NCBI GenBank assembly: GCA_018105865.1 | Contig: CM030853.1 | Coordinates: 4,325,575 to 4,389,574 of the forward strand | Direction: 5' to 3' | Source: Metaphire vulgaris | Lineage: Eukaryota; Annelida; Clitellata; Crassiclitellata; Megascolecidae | DNA length: 64,000 bases | Shown: piece after piece, positions 10,577 through 21,076 of the stretch | How positions within the stretch are numbered: the stretch's first letter is position 1 | How the letters are laid out: every line of letters begins with the position of its first letter | The notes under the pieces: generated by a model | Databases searched by the model: none | What the model saw: the letters and a program-made list of their open reading frames with translations, nothing else | What the model was told of the DNA's origin: nothing | Translations under genes and position numbers: made by a program

Positions 10577-13523
10577 GTCATATCTTGATTGCTTATCAAT
10601 AGTTGTTTGCTAAGTGATGTAATTTAACCTTTGTTCGAATGGTTTTAGTCTTAGGTAGGTTGATGAATTATCACATCACTTTTAGATCATAGAGCTTTTA
10701 ATAGGCTATGATTAGGGGCGGAAATATTAGCAGTATTTTATAAATATCAAGTTTATAGTTATATAGATCCTTTAACTTTTTTCATTTTTACTTGTGATAG
10801 GATAGAGAAAAATTAAATTTGAGATCTTATTTTTATCAGTGAAAAAAATTTGATTATGTATTGTAGTGTGTAATACCGTGTACTGTATATGTTTATGTGT
10901 GTGTGTGTGTGTTTGTGTAATTGTATAATTTGTGCATGTGTAAATTCTTTATTATCAATAAATGAGTGTTTGATTATTAAATGAAGTGTCTAGTGACAGA
11001 GTGGGCCAACCTCGAAAAGTTAATTTATGGGAAAACGACGTTAAAAAAAGCTCATAATTATGGCGTTATATAGCTTGAAAGTCCTGAGAGAGCTGTAGTG
11101 TCATCTATCGAATATAACGTAGTGTATTAATGAAACTGGAATGGCCCACTGTGGCACTGAAAGAGTTCATCGTGTGCTTATACATGATACTATGTACTTC
11201 AAAATGACCAATTTGCGGGTTGGCCCACTCTGGCGCTAGACACCTCAAATTCTTCCGTTGTTTTTGATCAGTATCTATAGGTTGGTCTGGTTATTTAAAT
11301 TTCTCTTTAGAATCAAAATTCAGTGAAGGCGATGGTTGTCAGCTGTCATCTTTTGTGGGTGAAATGGTAGGAGAAAAGGCAGGGCGCCTTTTCTCCTACC
11401 AGCCAACAACAGCTGAGAGAAAACTGGAAAATTGTGACACGTCTGCCATGAAGGCAAATTCTGGTCTACCGTGCGGCGGCGGCCCGCCATTCAACAAGGA
11501 GGATGCAAAATCATCTACCGATTCTCTGACCTCGGGAGGCATCTGGGGTCAGAAGTCCGATCTGCAGATGGACGGAGTGTGGTCTGCAGGGACCGGTGGA
11601 TTCGACTGGAGCTGGAGAGGGGCAGCGCTCCCCGACAGCCACGGAGCCACAAGTGCAATTGATCTGTCGCACGATTTCTGGAAGCCCGGTGCACTCGGAG
11701 TTTCAGCGCCTGGGAGGAATCGAACAAGAGCAACTGGGGCATGCTGGACCTGAAGACGGAATTCAACAGGGAGGGCCTGCCCGACAAGAGGATCGGCGTC
11801 GAGCAGGACCAGACGAAAGGAATATGGAACACGGTCGAGGAGAGGAAGGTGGAACCGATCGGGCCGGTTCAGAGAAGAAGTGCCTCACTTACCGAACTCA
11901 GCGTGACCTTCGATTCCCCGTCTCTCGTGGGCGACGGTGTGAAATTTTCGTCGGTCGGCAAGGTCGGCGTGAACGACGAGCGCAGCCAGCCAGACGGGGC
12001 GGAAGTTTCGCAGCAGAACCGCGAGGAGCTGATCGCAAAGATGATCAACAGTAATGAGGGGTGGGGTAAGAAACCAGTGATTCAGGAGACACCTTGGCAG
12101 ATGGAATCCGTGTATGTCCCTCCGGTTCTCGAACCGGTTCCTTCAACTACCGAAGACTCGAACTCCGTCGGTAAGGATGTCTTCTGGAATGTGCCGAAGG
12201 AAAGCGGCGCCTCAGGCTGGAACAGTAATCCACCCGCACCGGCGCCCAGTAGCTACGAATGGGCTCCGGACAGTGACATCGGAATGTGGAACGGACCGCC
12301 GCCTCCGGAAAGCATCAATCCCAACGTGTGGACGGGTCCGCCGAAGGAAACGAGCCCGGTGTGGGCTGGAGGTCAGGGTGGCGGAATGGGCCAGGCGGGG
12401 CTCGACAAGGGCCTGATGCAAGGAGTCGGTCTGTCGTGGGGCGAAAGAAGCCTGCCGACGCCGGGCGGAGACAAGTTCAAAGATTTCGGACGGGACGCAG
12501 GCCTGAATCGTTCGAGGGGAGCGGAGTCTTGGGGACAGCCGGGACAGAAAGGCGCCCCCCTTGACGGCAACTGGATTTCTGCGGAGAGCAACACCTGGGG
12601 AGTGCCGCATCCTGCTGACCAGCAGGACAACTGGGGCGCCAAACAGATGAACAACTTTCCACCCTCTTCTGGATTCAACGCCGGTCCCAAAGCAGATTCC
12701 ATTCAGAAGATTGGAACCTGGGGTGAAGGAATGACGACGGAAACCGGATTATGGAACCAGCCACAGGCAAGAGCTTGAAGATTGCTTTCAATTAACTCTT
12801 TTCCCGTTTGCCCCGAGAATACTCGTCCATTTTACATTACAATACAAATAAATGAATGGGTTAAAATGTTTTGTTGTTAAAATGTTCTCAACCTTTATAG
12901 TGCCACGACCCTTTTAATTTAAAGCTGTAAAATTATTTTCGTTCACAATGTAAGCTGCTAAAAAAAGCTACGACAATCTGGAAATCGTTATTATTTAATT
13001 GTCTTCATGTCTTTTGACAATTATAGGCTGGCTACCACTGATGAAATTGTTACAATAACAAGAAAAAGACAACCCCATATTTCTTGGTCTCGGGCGACCC
13101 CTGGCAAATCGTCATTCGACCCTTTGGGGTCGCGAAGTTGCTGATCTAAAATTTCGGTTTTTGCAGGCTGGCTACTGGAGTTTAATAAAACGTCTTGTAG
13201 TAGAAGTGCTGATCAAAATTATGCTTAGAACTGATATGACCTCGTGATATATTTTACATTTTAAAGCTTAATGGCATGTCTTTAGTTGAAAGAGAGGATG
13301 TGACTAACTGATTAAAAGGTTCTCTGATTTTAAATTATATGCCCGACCGTAGGCAAACCCTGCCGAGTATGTAAAAGCTGACATTTTGAGATTATTTTGA
13401 ACCTATGTGATTGTTGATGAGATTTGAAGATAATATCTGACAGTAGGTTTGGTTTCTGGCAGCTGGACAGACCGAGTGGGGTTGTTGATGTGAATTGGTC
13501 TCATTATTCAGCCTTGGATATAT

Positions 13524-13559
<36 letters not shown>

Positions 13560-16500
13560 GTGCATATATAGTCTTTGTCCATGGTTATTATTGGTGAAAA
13601 TTGAGCTTTTAGCTGGTGTTATAGCCATTTGTTGTAATATGGAACTCATTGCCTCAGCATGTGCAGCATTGTGCACACCACTGCAGAGTCTGCCAAATCT
13701 TAAAGCAAGACTAATTACTTCTTTTCACAGACTTTCATTTGGTTTTCAGCCTGACGTCGTGGATTTGATGTGGATCTTTTGCGATTTTGATTTGATGTGC
13801 CATCAGCTGATGCTTCTATGCATTGTGACACGGCGCTATAGAAGCTAAAGATTAGATTAGATTAAATGTTGACTTAGCTCTGATTAGGTGTAGTCAAGGC
13901 TTGTGTTTGCATTCTTTCAGCCTTTGACAAATATGCAAAATCTTATACAACAACTCATGGACATTGGAATAAAAGTAAGTGCTTGTATTTTGCATGTTTC
14001 TTTCAGTTTGCTGTTTTTCTCAGCACTTCTAGAACCATTAGCTGATACAAGTACTTGTAAATATGCTTTCAACGCTTTTTAGTGTTGTTACGTCATAGAG
14101 CAAGTTAGAACAGGACACTGCAGACAAACACCTATCCTGAAAAGTTGAGCCCATGCTTTCGAATCAATTGTTGGTCTTTGAATACGTGGTGGTAAAAATA
14201 GATTTTATTACTACAGGCTGTGGTAGTTAATGGTTTAATATAGAATAATTTATTGGAGTCATCATCATCATCATCATGTTCTCTGTCCTGGGACAGGTTC
14301 AGGGCTCCAAGTGTTTCCATTTCTCTCTGTGTCTTGCCTCTTCATTGATTTCTACATAGGTTTCGTGGCACTGTGCATCTTTTTTCACCACCCAGTCCAA
14401 TAGCTTTCTCCTTGGTCTTCCTTTTGTCTTTTTTCCTGATATACTTCCTTCAATTACTGTTCTAAGCAGTGTTTCTCATCTTAGCACGTGTCTGATCCAG
14501 TTCCTCTGTCCTCTTTTGATTGGGTTAATTATCGATCTTTGTTCTCCAACCATTTATTTGAGTGGCAAGTGAGAAATCAGAAGTTTTAAGAGTTCCAAAT
14601 TTAGTTTATGCTTCTGTCAGACTTTCAAGCTACAAGAGCTCGATTGCAAAGGACCCATCCCAGAATGTTAACATAAATGTATTGGAAATGTGAAGATCAT
14701 TATTACACCTGCAGTTGTACTAATTGACTTCTTGTTATGTATTCATCATATGCATTATTCAATAATGTTTAAACTATCTGCACTTTATGGTCTTGAGTCA
14801 TTTTAGAATGGCTGTTTCTATCATAGACCGGTTTTTTGCTAAGCTAAATGTTAATGGACTATATGATATTGTCATGTGACCTTTATCTCCTCCCATCTGT
14901 GTATTTTTAACTTGTCTGATATTGATTTTTCTTTCTTTAATATTTCTTGACTTAAGCACACACACCTGAACCTTCCTTTCGTGATTGCCATATCTTAAAT
15001 TCAAGCTTCAAACTTATTTTGGTGTTTTTCTCTAATTTTTAAATGAAAATTTTGATTTTGATTTTTAAGCTGCTCAGTAATACTGCTTTCTGGAGTCATT
15101 TATCATGTTATGTCTTTCATTTGCCCATTTGTTTCTCTTTTATTTTAGTGTGTAATGCCAAGCAACACACAAGCATTATGACAATTTTTTAAAAATCTGC
15201 TCTTGATGACGATTTAAGAATAGACAGTTTAGGCTTTCAGTCTTCATAGAAAATTAAATATCGTTTATTCACTTTGGATCAGTATGACTTGGATTTTTAC
15301 CAGTCCTGCTATAAATTCTTGGCTTTTCACTTGAATTTCTTTATGAACTTTGGGTGCTAAATATCCTGACAACATGTGATAAGTTATTGCCTTCCCCCAA
15401 TCATTGGCTTTGTTTAACAGTAGTTGATGACCACTTCTCTGCCCTCTCTTCAGTTAAGCTAGTGTTTGCCATGCACTTGTAATAGAGTTGGCTTTAGACA
15501 ATACTGGTGTCTTCTATGGCCAGGGTTGTTTAACTTAACCCTTTCATGCTGTAAGGCCAATATTTAGACTTCATAACTTATTGGTGATAGGGTTACACTT
15601 CTGTGTCTGGTGTGTTTTATGGGTTGGATTTTATAGTTGATTGAACTTCTTTTAAAAGATGTGATCTTGAAAAGTGTGCAGTATGTCATGTGATACTAGC
15701 CTTTTAATGGTTTTTGTTGATTTTTTATATCAGAGAGAAGAGGCTCTAACCCTTCAGAACAATTTGGGAAATGATAAGCTTTGGGGTAAGATAATTTTTT
15801 TTCTTTAAGAAACCTATTTTGTGCAGGTGAATAATTGAATGTTTCTTTTAGTTTATATTAGCTTCTATTTTGTTTGGACAGAGCCAGGGTTATTCTTTAT
15901 AATGAATATTTAGACTTTGCTTTTTAAAATTCATGTAATTAAAATTTATGGATTTAGTCATGTTTAATTGCCAAAGAGAGACCAAAGTTAAGGTATTGCT
16001 ATTTTCAGTTATTGCTTTGTTACTTTAATTGCTCTATTACTTTAATTGCTTTAATATGTTTTCTGAGTCTGGGTCTAGCATTATCTGTGGAACAAAGTCT
16101 GATGCTCTTCATTTAACGACTTGGACTTTTGCAATCTGTTTCGCAGAACTGATCAAGTCTCAGAAGGAAATCGACCAGCCGAGAGGTCGAATCATACGCG
16201 GCAAGAGCATGGTAGACATGCCGAACGATCACTTCGGCCAGTTTCAGGGCGGCAGGAGCAACAACTTTCCGGCTGGAGGCGGCCGAGGTTCACTCTTCCA
16301 GCCTCCGATGCCCAGCGGCGGCCTTCCTTCACAGATGCACTTCAAGGGGGGTCCCGGCGGCCAGCAGCAGTCGGTGGGCGGGTGGTCTAACGTGTATGGC
16401 CGGGCGTCGGGCGTCCCAGCGGTCATGCAGCAGCAGCAGCAGCCGATGGCACAGATGAACCCGCAGATGCTTCAGTGTCTGCTGCACCTGCAGTCGCTCC

Positions 16501-19360
16501 TGCAGCCGCTTCTGCACCAGCGCTCGCAGGTCCAGCACAACCGGAACCTCACTCAGATGCAGAAGAACGTTCAGATCGAGCAGCTGAACGTCCACATAGC
16601 GGACCTCAAGCAGAGGATCGACCAGGTTCAGCTGTCGTTCGGTCCGCCGCCCGGCGCCGCCGCGGCGCCCGTCTCCGCCGCGGCGAACGCGCAAATCGGC
16701 GCCGACGAAGCCAGCATGATGCAGCAGCTTCTGAGTCAGTTGAAACTCGAGCGCGATTTCAATCCGCTGCCTCATCCGTCGTTCGGATCCGTCAATGAAC
16801 TGCAGGTGTCGGACGGAAAAGCCCTCGGCGGCATATCGGCCAATCAGATGGCGGCTCTGTTCGGCTCCGCCCCGTGGATCAGTCCCGACGCTTCGGCGAT
16901 CAAGGATAAGCTGTCGGCGTCGGACTTCATGCCCGACGCGTGGTCGAATCTTGGCCAGACCGGTGCCTCCGTGTCGAAAATGGGCTGGCCCGTGTCTGGG
17001 GACTTTGTAGCCCCCAAAGGCATTCGACCACCCCCACCTCCTGGACTGGGTAACTGTGAAAAGACGGATCCATTCTGGAATCAGCAGTTGGTTGGTCGTA
17101 GCACTTCTTGGGCCCCCGGAGAAAGAATGAAGTCAAATCTGCCAGGTGCATCTCTATTATCAGTTTTATGATATTGATAGTGATATTTATTGCCAGCCAA
17201 TATTAGTTTTAAAACTTACTTTGAAGATTGAATGTAACTGTATGGTTCTTAGCTAATTATGCCGACATGCTTACAGTTGATTTGTGTACTTAACCCCTTA
17301 GCCGTGTATTTAACTATAACTCAATGTAAAATGGACGGATATATCCGGGATCCCCAGTTAAGGGGTTAAGCTCAATTGTTTTCTTTTTTTGTTATTTTAC
17401 GTAGTGAAATGTTCAGGTCCAAATTTTAAAGTAATTGTTCAGTCTGCTGCATCAGAAGTAGTGCTTGATAATACAGTTTAAAAGTTTATGTTAATATCTA
17501 TGTAAAATTCAGTGTGAAGTCCTGGGCTACCATATGGAGCCCTGGAAATTTCTCTATCACTGTATAGCTAGTATGCACCTGTCTGGCATTTGTGGGAGGC
17601 ACGAGGCATTTCTAAGTAAAAAAATTGTTGTCTTGTGCGGCTGTGCCTGACTTATTGTAATGTTTTGTACATTCTTCAGGTGCATATGGTGTGTCATCCA
17701 ATTGGTTAATGTTGAAGAACATTGGTGCATCAGTAAGCATTCCTGTTTATTTGAATTTCTATTTCATTGCTGCATTATGTTATGGCCCCTACTCTAGTGT
17801 CTATTACAGTCAAGATCCACTAGTTTGCTAACAATTCATGCTTTTTATGTCTAGGTGACAAAGCCATCAGAATAATCAATGCATTACTTATAAGGCTGTA
17901 CATTGTACGAGCTGTCCTGTGGAAGAAATGTAATATGTAATATTTATTACCCATTAATTATGGTACATACTTTAATATATGATACAGTCAGATTAACTAG
18001 CCAATAATTCTAGTTTATATTTTGTGTGTGTGTGTGTGTGAGAGAGAGAGAGCATGCGACTAAATAAAATTGATGCACTATATAATTATTGACTGCAGAA
18101 GATATAGTGTGTCATATTGTCTTTTAGTCCTGCAGGAATATGGTAAAGAAATGTAATGTTTCTTCACCATAAATAATTTATCTATTTAATTTATATTTAT
18201 AATTATTATACACCCTTCTAATGTATGATAAACTAGGTAATAATTCCTGGTTGGTATATGCAGACGACAAAATCATGAAGATCAATTCATTGTTTATGTG
18301 ACTGAGCAAGACTTTGCATGAAGGAATTTAATGCCATACTTTTCACAAACCATGGGGTGAAATACCGATCAGAACTGCTTTAATGCTCGCCAGTTGTCTT
18401 GCATTTGTTCTCAAAGAAACTAATGTATTGCATTGTAGCAATCAGTAAAATTGTGTGTTCAAGTATTCAATCGTGTTAAATTCTTATGCTGATGTAATAA
18501 CTAATGAATTGCTGCACGACTCAAATTGTTAGGCTTTGAGCAGTTTCTAAATTATTTAATTATTAAATTAATAATTTAATTAATTTATTAAATTATTATT
18601 AAATTATTTAATTTATTTAAGCAGTTTCTAAGTTATTGGTTGTGAAAAATTCTGTCACAAGTGGCAATCCAGTGAATATATATTAAGGAATGTTTATTGA
18701 ATTTTTATTGCTGCCGTCTCCAACCATTCATGGTGTGGTTGGTGTGATCATCAGAGGATGTTTGATGATGATGCAACAGTGACTTTTTAGGGTTCATCTG
18801 TATAGTACGCACGCATAAAAGGGCATATTTTCAACCCCTCCCCCGTTTGCACACCGTACATATGTAAAATCTAAATCAAACCCCTGTTCCCTCCTTCAGT
18901 GCGTACGTGTACTATATGGATGGACCCTTAGATTGCTTTTCTGCTAAGAATTTTTGGATTTGCAATTCCTGACCAGCATATACACTTTATAATAGAAATT
19001 TCGGTAATATTGTTTGTGAATTTTTTTTCTCAGATGGATCCTGGCTTGCTACAGAAAATCTGTCTTGCCTACGGTCCACTGCAGAAATTCTACTACAACA
19101 AAATGTTGGGTCAGGTTCTGTTGTGCTACGTCAACCGCGATAACGTCATCAATGCCATGGCGAGCATCGCGCAGAGCCTGCAGGGCTCGGGCGCGCCGCG
19201 TGTCGTTGCCGAGTCAGTTGGCGTCGAAGAAATCGGGCGCTTGATCGACAGCACTTGGACCCCAATTCCACTTTCTGTGCTGTATGGCTCCATTCCGCCA
19301 AACGCGAAAGGGAATTCTTTTCACGGTGGTTCGGCAGGATGGGGGCTGGAAGGAATGTAA
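10540..19360 (+). CDS. gw: GW182/TNRC6 (gawky), miRNA silencing scaffold (spliced, 7 coding exons)
   Basis: GW182 binds Argonaute through Gly-Trp motifs and recruits poly(A)-binding protein and the CCR4-NOT/PAN deadenylases to miRNA targets, in the cytoplasm and P bodies. Joined exons give about 992 residues. Domains in order: Met-1 from 10540; a Trp-rich region (about residues 70-498) with GGIWGQ, DGVWSAG, FDWSWRG, FWNVP, MWNGP, VWTGP and TWGVP; a UBA-like pair of helices (about 499-540, NLIQQLMDIG); a Gln-rich helical part; a PAM2-like LSASDFMPDAW (about residue 788); a PPPPPGL motif; an RRM-like fold (about 870-955, starting SNWLMLKNIG); and a C-terminus with STWTP and GWGLEGM. Every junction is phase-consistent except a one-base frame change inside exon 2 (11663-11753). 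The second GW182 intron downstream of exon 2 uses a GC donor. The gene is single and compact compared with the roughly 1,700-1,900-residue vertebrate TNRC6 paralogues. Confidence 0.93.
11311..12766 (+). CDS. gw: GW182 large exon, GW-rich Argonaute-binding region
   Basis: The acceptor TTCTCTTTAG precedes 11311. The exon is GC-rich in an AT-rich setting. Reading begins with SKFSEGDG and runs in one frame to about 11700 (…HDFWKPGALGV); from about 11705 the conserved-looking sequence (SAWEESNKSNWGMLDLK) is in the next frame. The second part keeps one open frame to 12766, with about one Trp per 20-25 residues, most in G/S/P-W contexts. The exon ends CCACAG at 12766, followed by GCAAGA, a GC-type donor in phase 0. 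Confidence 0.88.
12847..12852 (+). terminator. possible intronic poly(A) signal (AATAAA)
   Basis: AATAAA lies 71 bp after an in-frame TGA (12776-12778) that is reached if the GC donor at 12767 is not used. It may end a short isoform. Confidence 0.3.
13525..13554. repeat. (CA)n microsatellite
   Basis: About 15 CA units followed by a short TATATG tract. Confidence 0.95.
13720..13872 (+). mobile_element. CR1/L2-type LINE (or dependent SINE) 3' tail
   Basis: It contains GATGTGCCATCAGCTGATGC and CGGCGCTATAGAAGCTAAAG followed by an AGATT tail. The same tail occurs at 32036 (reversed), 42500 and 44000. Confidence 0.6.
13921..13974 (+). CDS. gw: GW182 exon, UBA-like part 1
   Basis: Eighteen codons, PLTNMQNLIQQLMDIGIK, between CTTTCAG and GTAAGT, phase 0 at both ends. 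The helix pattern and the split UBA-like domain match GW182 proteins. Confidence 0.9.
14262..14545 (-). mobile_element. 5'-truncated LINE 3' end with CAT/ATG tail
   Basis: The reverse complement ends CCTGTCCCAGGACAGAGAAC followed by ATGATG repeats and closely matches the plus-strand copy at 45660-45938, including the CTGGACTGG and GATGCACAG segments. It lies in a GW182 intron, in antisense. Confidence 0.8.
15734..15785 (+). CDS. gw: GW182 exon, UBA-like part 2
   Basis: REEALTLQNNLGNDKLW plus one base, between TTATATCAG and GTAAGA. Phase 0 in and phase 1 out, completed as Glu by the next exon. The REEAL and LQNNLG positions fit a UBA-like helix pair. Confidence 0.9.
16147..17145 (+). CDS. gw: GW182 exon: Q-rich segment, PAM2-like motif, Pro-rich motif
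   Basis: The acceptor TTTCGCAG precedes AACTGATC (ELIKSQKEI); the donor is CCAG|GTGCAT. It encodes RGRIIRGKSM, a Gly/Phe-rich stretch, a CAG-encoded Gln run (about 16427-16443), a Leu/Gln-rich coiled region (QLNVHIADLKQRI), an Ala/Pro linker, LSASDFMPDAW (PAM2-like, PABP MLLE-domain binding) and PPPPPGL. It is very GC-rich (about 60%) against introns of about 33%. Trp occurs again in the last third (APWIS, DAWSN, GWPVS, FWNQ, SWAPG). Confidence 0.92.
17290..17369. mobile_element. TTAA-flanked ~80-bp MITE (piggyBac-like), copy 1
   Basis: TTAA-CCCCTTAGC … CAGTTAAGGGG-TTAA; the interior has CTCAATGTAAAATGGACGG and GGATATATCC. Subfamily A, in a GW182 intron. Confidence 0.85.
17680..17732 (+). 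CDS. gw: GW182 exon, RRM beta-1
   Basis: Between ATTCTTCAG and GTAAGC; encodes GAYGVSSNWLMLKNIGAS with the preceding base. NWL.LKN is the conserved first strand of the GW182 RRM-like domain. The intron follows in phase 0. Confidence 0.92.
18545..18625. repeat. AT-only (ATTTAATTAA)n-like simple sequence
   Basis: Interrupted TTAAT/ATTAA repeats flanked by two copies of GCAGTTTCTAA (about 18540 and 18621), suggesting a slippage expansion. Confidence 0.75.
18790..18927. mobile_element. PIF/Harbinger-like MITE
   Basis: The termini GGGTTCATCTGTATAGTACG and ACTATATGGATGGACCC are inverted, with a TTA duplication on both sides (18787-18789, 18928-18930). A second copy, split by another element, is at 55437-55772. 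Confidence 0.8.
19034..19360 (+). CDS. gw: GW182 last coding exon, RRM and C-terminus
   Basis: The acceptor TTTTTCTCAG is followed by MDPGLLQKICLAYGPLQKF, then GQVLLCYVNRD, SIAQSL and VVAESVGVEEIGRLID, the rest of the RRM-like fold, which lacks canonical aromatic RNP residues as in GW182 proteins. STWTPIPLS and GWGLEGM follow, with stop TAA at 19358-19360. Confidence 0.93.
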   Translation: MDPGLLQKICLAYGPLQKFYYNKMLGQVLLCYVNRDNVINAMASIAQSLQGSGAPRVVAESVGVEEIGRLIDSTWTPIPLSVLYGSIPPNAKGNSFHGGSAGWGLEGM

Positions 19361-19423
19361 GAATCGACGCCTGTGAAAACGTGCTATTTCATTTAGACAC
19401 TCTCTGTCTTTTGTCTTTAGGTC

Positions 19424-19429
19424 AATAAA
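19424..19429 (+). terminator. candidate GW182 poly(A) signal (AATAAA)
   Basis: Perfect AATAAA 64 bp after the stop codon. Other AATAAA signals lie far downstream (for example near 30758 and 31282), so a longer 3' UTR is possible. Confidence 0.4.
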
Positions 19430-20337
19430 TTCTGGCGTTTTTAAGGCTTGCGGCGTATGTGATGCATTTCTTCATTTCTGTCAGTTAAGTGATTATACGA
19501 TTAATCCTAATCGGCTACTAATCAACATATAGTCGCGTCTTATGTGCACCTTGTTTAGCGTTTGAGGCAAAGTTATTGAGATGATTTCCCTGGCTTTATG
19601 AAGGCTCATCGTGTATCAATTTGTCATTCTTTATGTGAAAAAATTATTGTGATTGCTTGTGTTTAAGTGAGATATACCATTTAATTGGTTGTGATGATTT
19701 TTTTATATGCTGTCAATTATATTTGAACATTAATAATTTTCAAGTTCTACTGTGTGTACTTGTTGTATGTATTCTAGTGACTGTTGACATACACAAATAC
19801 AAAGATAGCAATATAATTTGATAATGTATTCTAGTTTCGAAATGTTCGGTAGGATTTGTTACTTTAAAGTTTTTTTTTTTTTTTTTTTTGGAAACTGGGA
19901 TATTTGCTTGCAATCGTTGCATCTGATTGGCTATGTCTTTGCAATATGCAGGTTTTGTGTATAATTAATTGTACGTGCAAATTAATTTTCATGTTTGAAG
20001 GAATTCGTCGTAAGAGTGACGTTAAAATGATTTTTTGCATATTTTTGACATTATTAAGACTGAAAACTAGGTGGCTATGCATTAAGTAGAAGTACTTGAT
20101 GGCCATTGCTTGTTGTCCTGAAGTTGTAGGTGCATCTTCTTGTTTGACTGAAGCTCAGGACAAAAATTAAAACCATTACTTTAGTTGAAATATCGGATTG
20201 AAACAGGCATGTACAAGGAAAATTAAGCCTGACTTTCTTAAAATTGTCACTTGCCCAGATAAATCTCTTGTTATAAAAGTGAAATTAATGTTCATCTATT
20301 TGTTTTGCAGTCAAGACTATAAATAATATTACTAGTG

Positions 20338-20555
20338 CATATATATATAATATATATATATGTATGTATATATATATATATATATGTATTCATATAGTTG
20401 GTATATATACATTTATATATATGTTTATATATATATATATATATGTATTCATGAGTTGGTATATATACATTTGCATGTTTATATATATATGTATATATAT
20501 ATATATATATATGCATGTGTATTTATATATGTATGTATATGTGTTTATATATACA
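20338..20555. repeat. interrupted (TA)n with duplicated phrase
   Basis: TA-rich tract with GTATTCATA…GTTGGTATATATACATTT occurring twice (about 20386 and 20444). Confidence 0.9.
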
Positions 20556-20992
20556 CTATAAAGCTGTGCTCCTGGTAATTAAAAGCTGCATTTTTTGCTG
20601 TCATTAATTTGCGTTGTATAAAATTGAATTTGCATTATGCTTTTGTTTTAAATATGAGTTTGTGCAAAATGTTTTGTAAAGAATATTTGTAGCTGGGGTC
20701 TGTAATTGTTATTGTTCTTATGTTGTGTGTTTTTCTGTTTTAATCTCTTTCTTGCTGACTCCTAACGTACTGCATGTCGTTTCAAATTGATTGCAGCAGA
20801 TATTTTAACGTTTTTTGCTATCGTGATTTTCAGCGCGGCATTTTTTTTCTTAGTTGTGTATAAGCACGATGCCTATGAATCTTGAATAACCCACTCTGCT
20901 CTTAATGGAATCTTAGTGATTTGCTGATTCTGGGTTTATTTTTGTGGAAAAAATCTGGATCGGTGGTTTCTAACTAGAGCTGTTGCTGCACT

Positions 20993-21076
20993 TTAACCCT
21001 TTTGCTGCCGGCAAATGTATGGTATCAATGGTATATATGACGAGTGGCACTCATCAACACGGACTTAAGGGGTTAA
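20993..21076. mobile_element. TTAA-flanked MITE, diverged copy
   Basis: TTAACCCTTTTGCTG … CTTAAGGGGTTAA, 84 bp. The terminal repeats resemble the family but the interior differs, so it is an older copy or a relative. Confidence 0.5.

Larger units (their letters stand above)
12767..13920 (+). other. GW182 intron, GC-AG type
   Basis: The donor CAG|GCAAGA and acceptor TTCTTTCAG are both in phase 0. It contains a CA microsatellite (13525-13554) and a LINE/SINE-type tail near 13720-13872. Confidence 0.75.

Noticed and set aside
11690..11707. Micro-intron explaining the GW182 frame break
   Set aside because: GT…AG at this place is 18 nt, far too short, and a multiple of three, so it would not correct the frame.
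11596..12054. 152-codon frame overlapping GW182 exon 2
   Set aside because: A shadow in a third frame of a GC-rich coding exon; Gly/Arg/Glu-rich without motifs.
12212..12702. Minus-strand frames opposite GW182 exon 2
   Set aside because: Antisense shadows of GC-rich coding sequence.
16329..16775. 148-codon minus-strand frame
   Set aside because: Antisense shadow of the GW182 Q-rich exon; Arg/Leu composition mirrors Gln/Ala codons.
20292..20578. Tyr/Ile-rich open frames on both strands
   Set aside because: Translation of TA-rich simple sequence.
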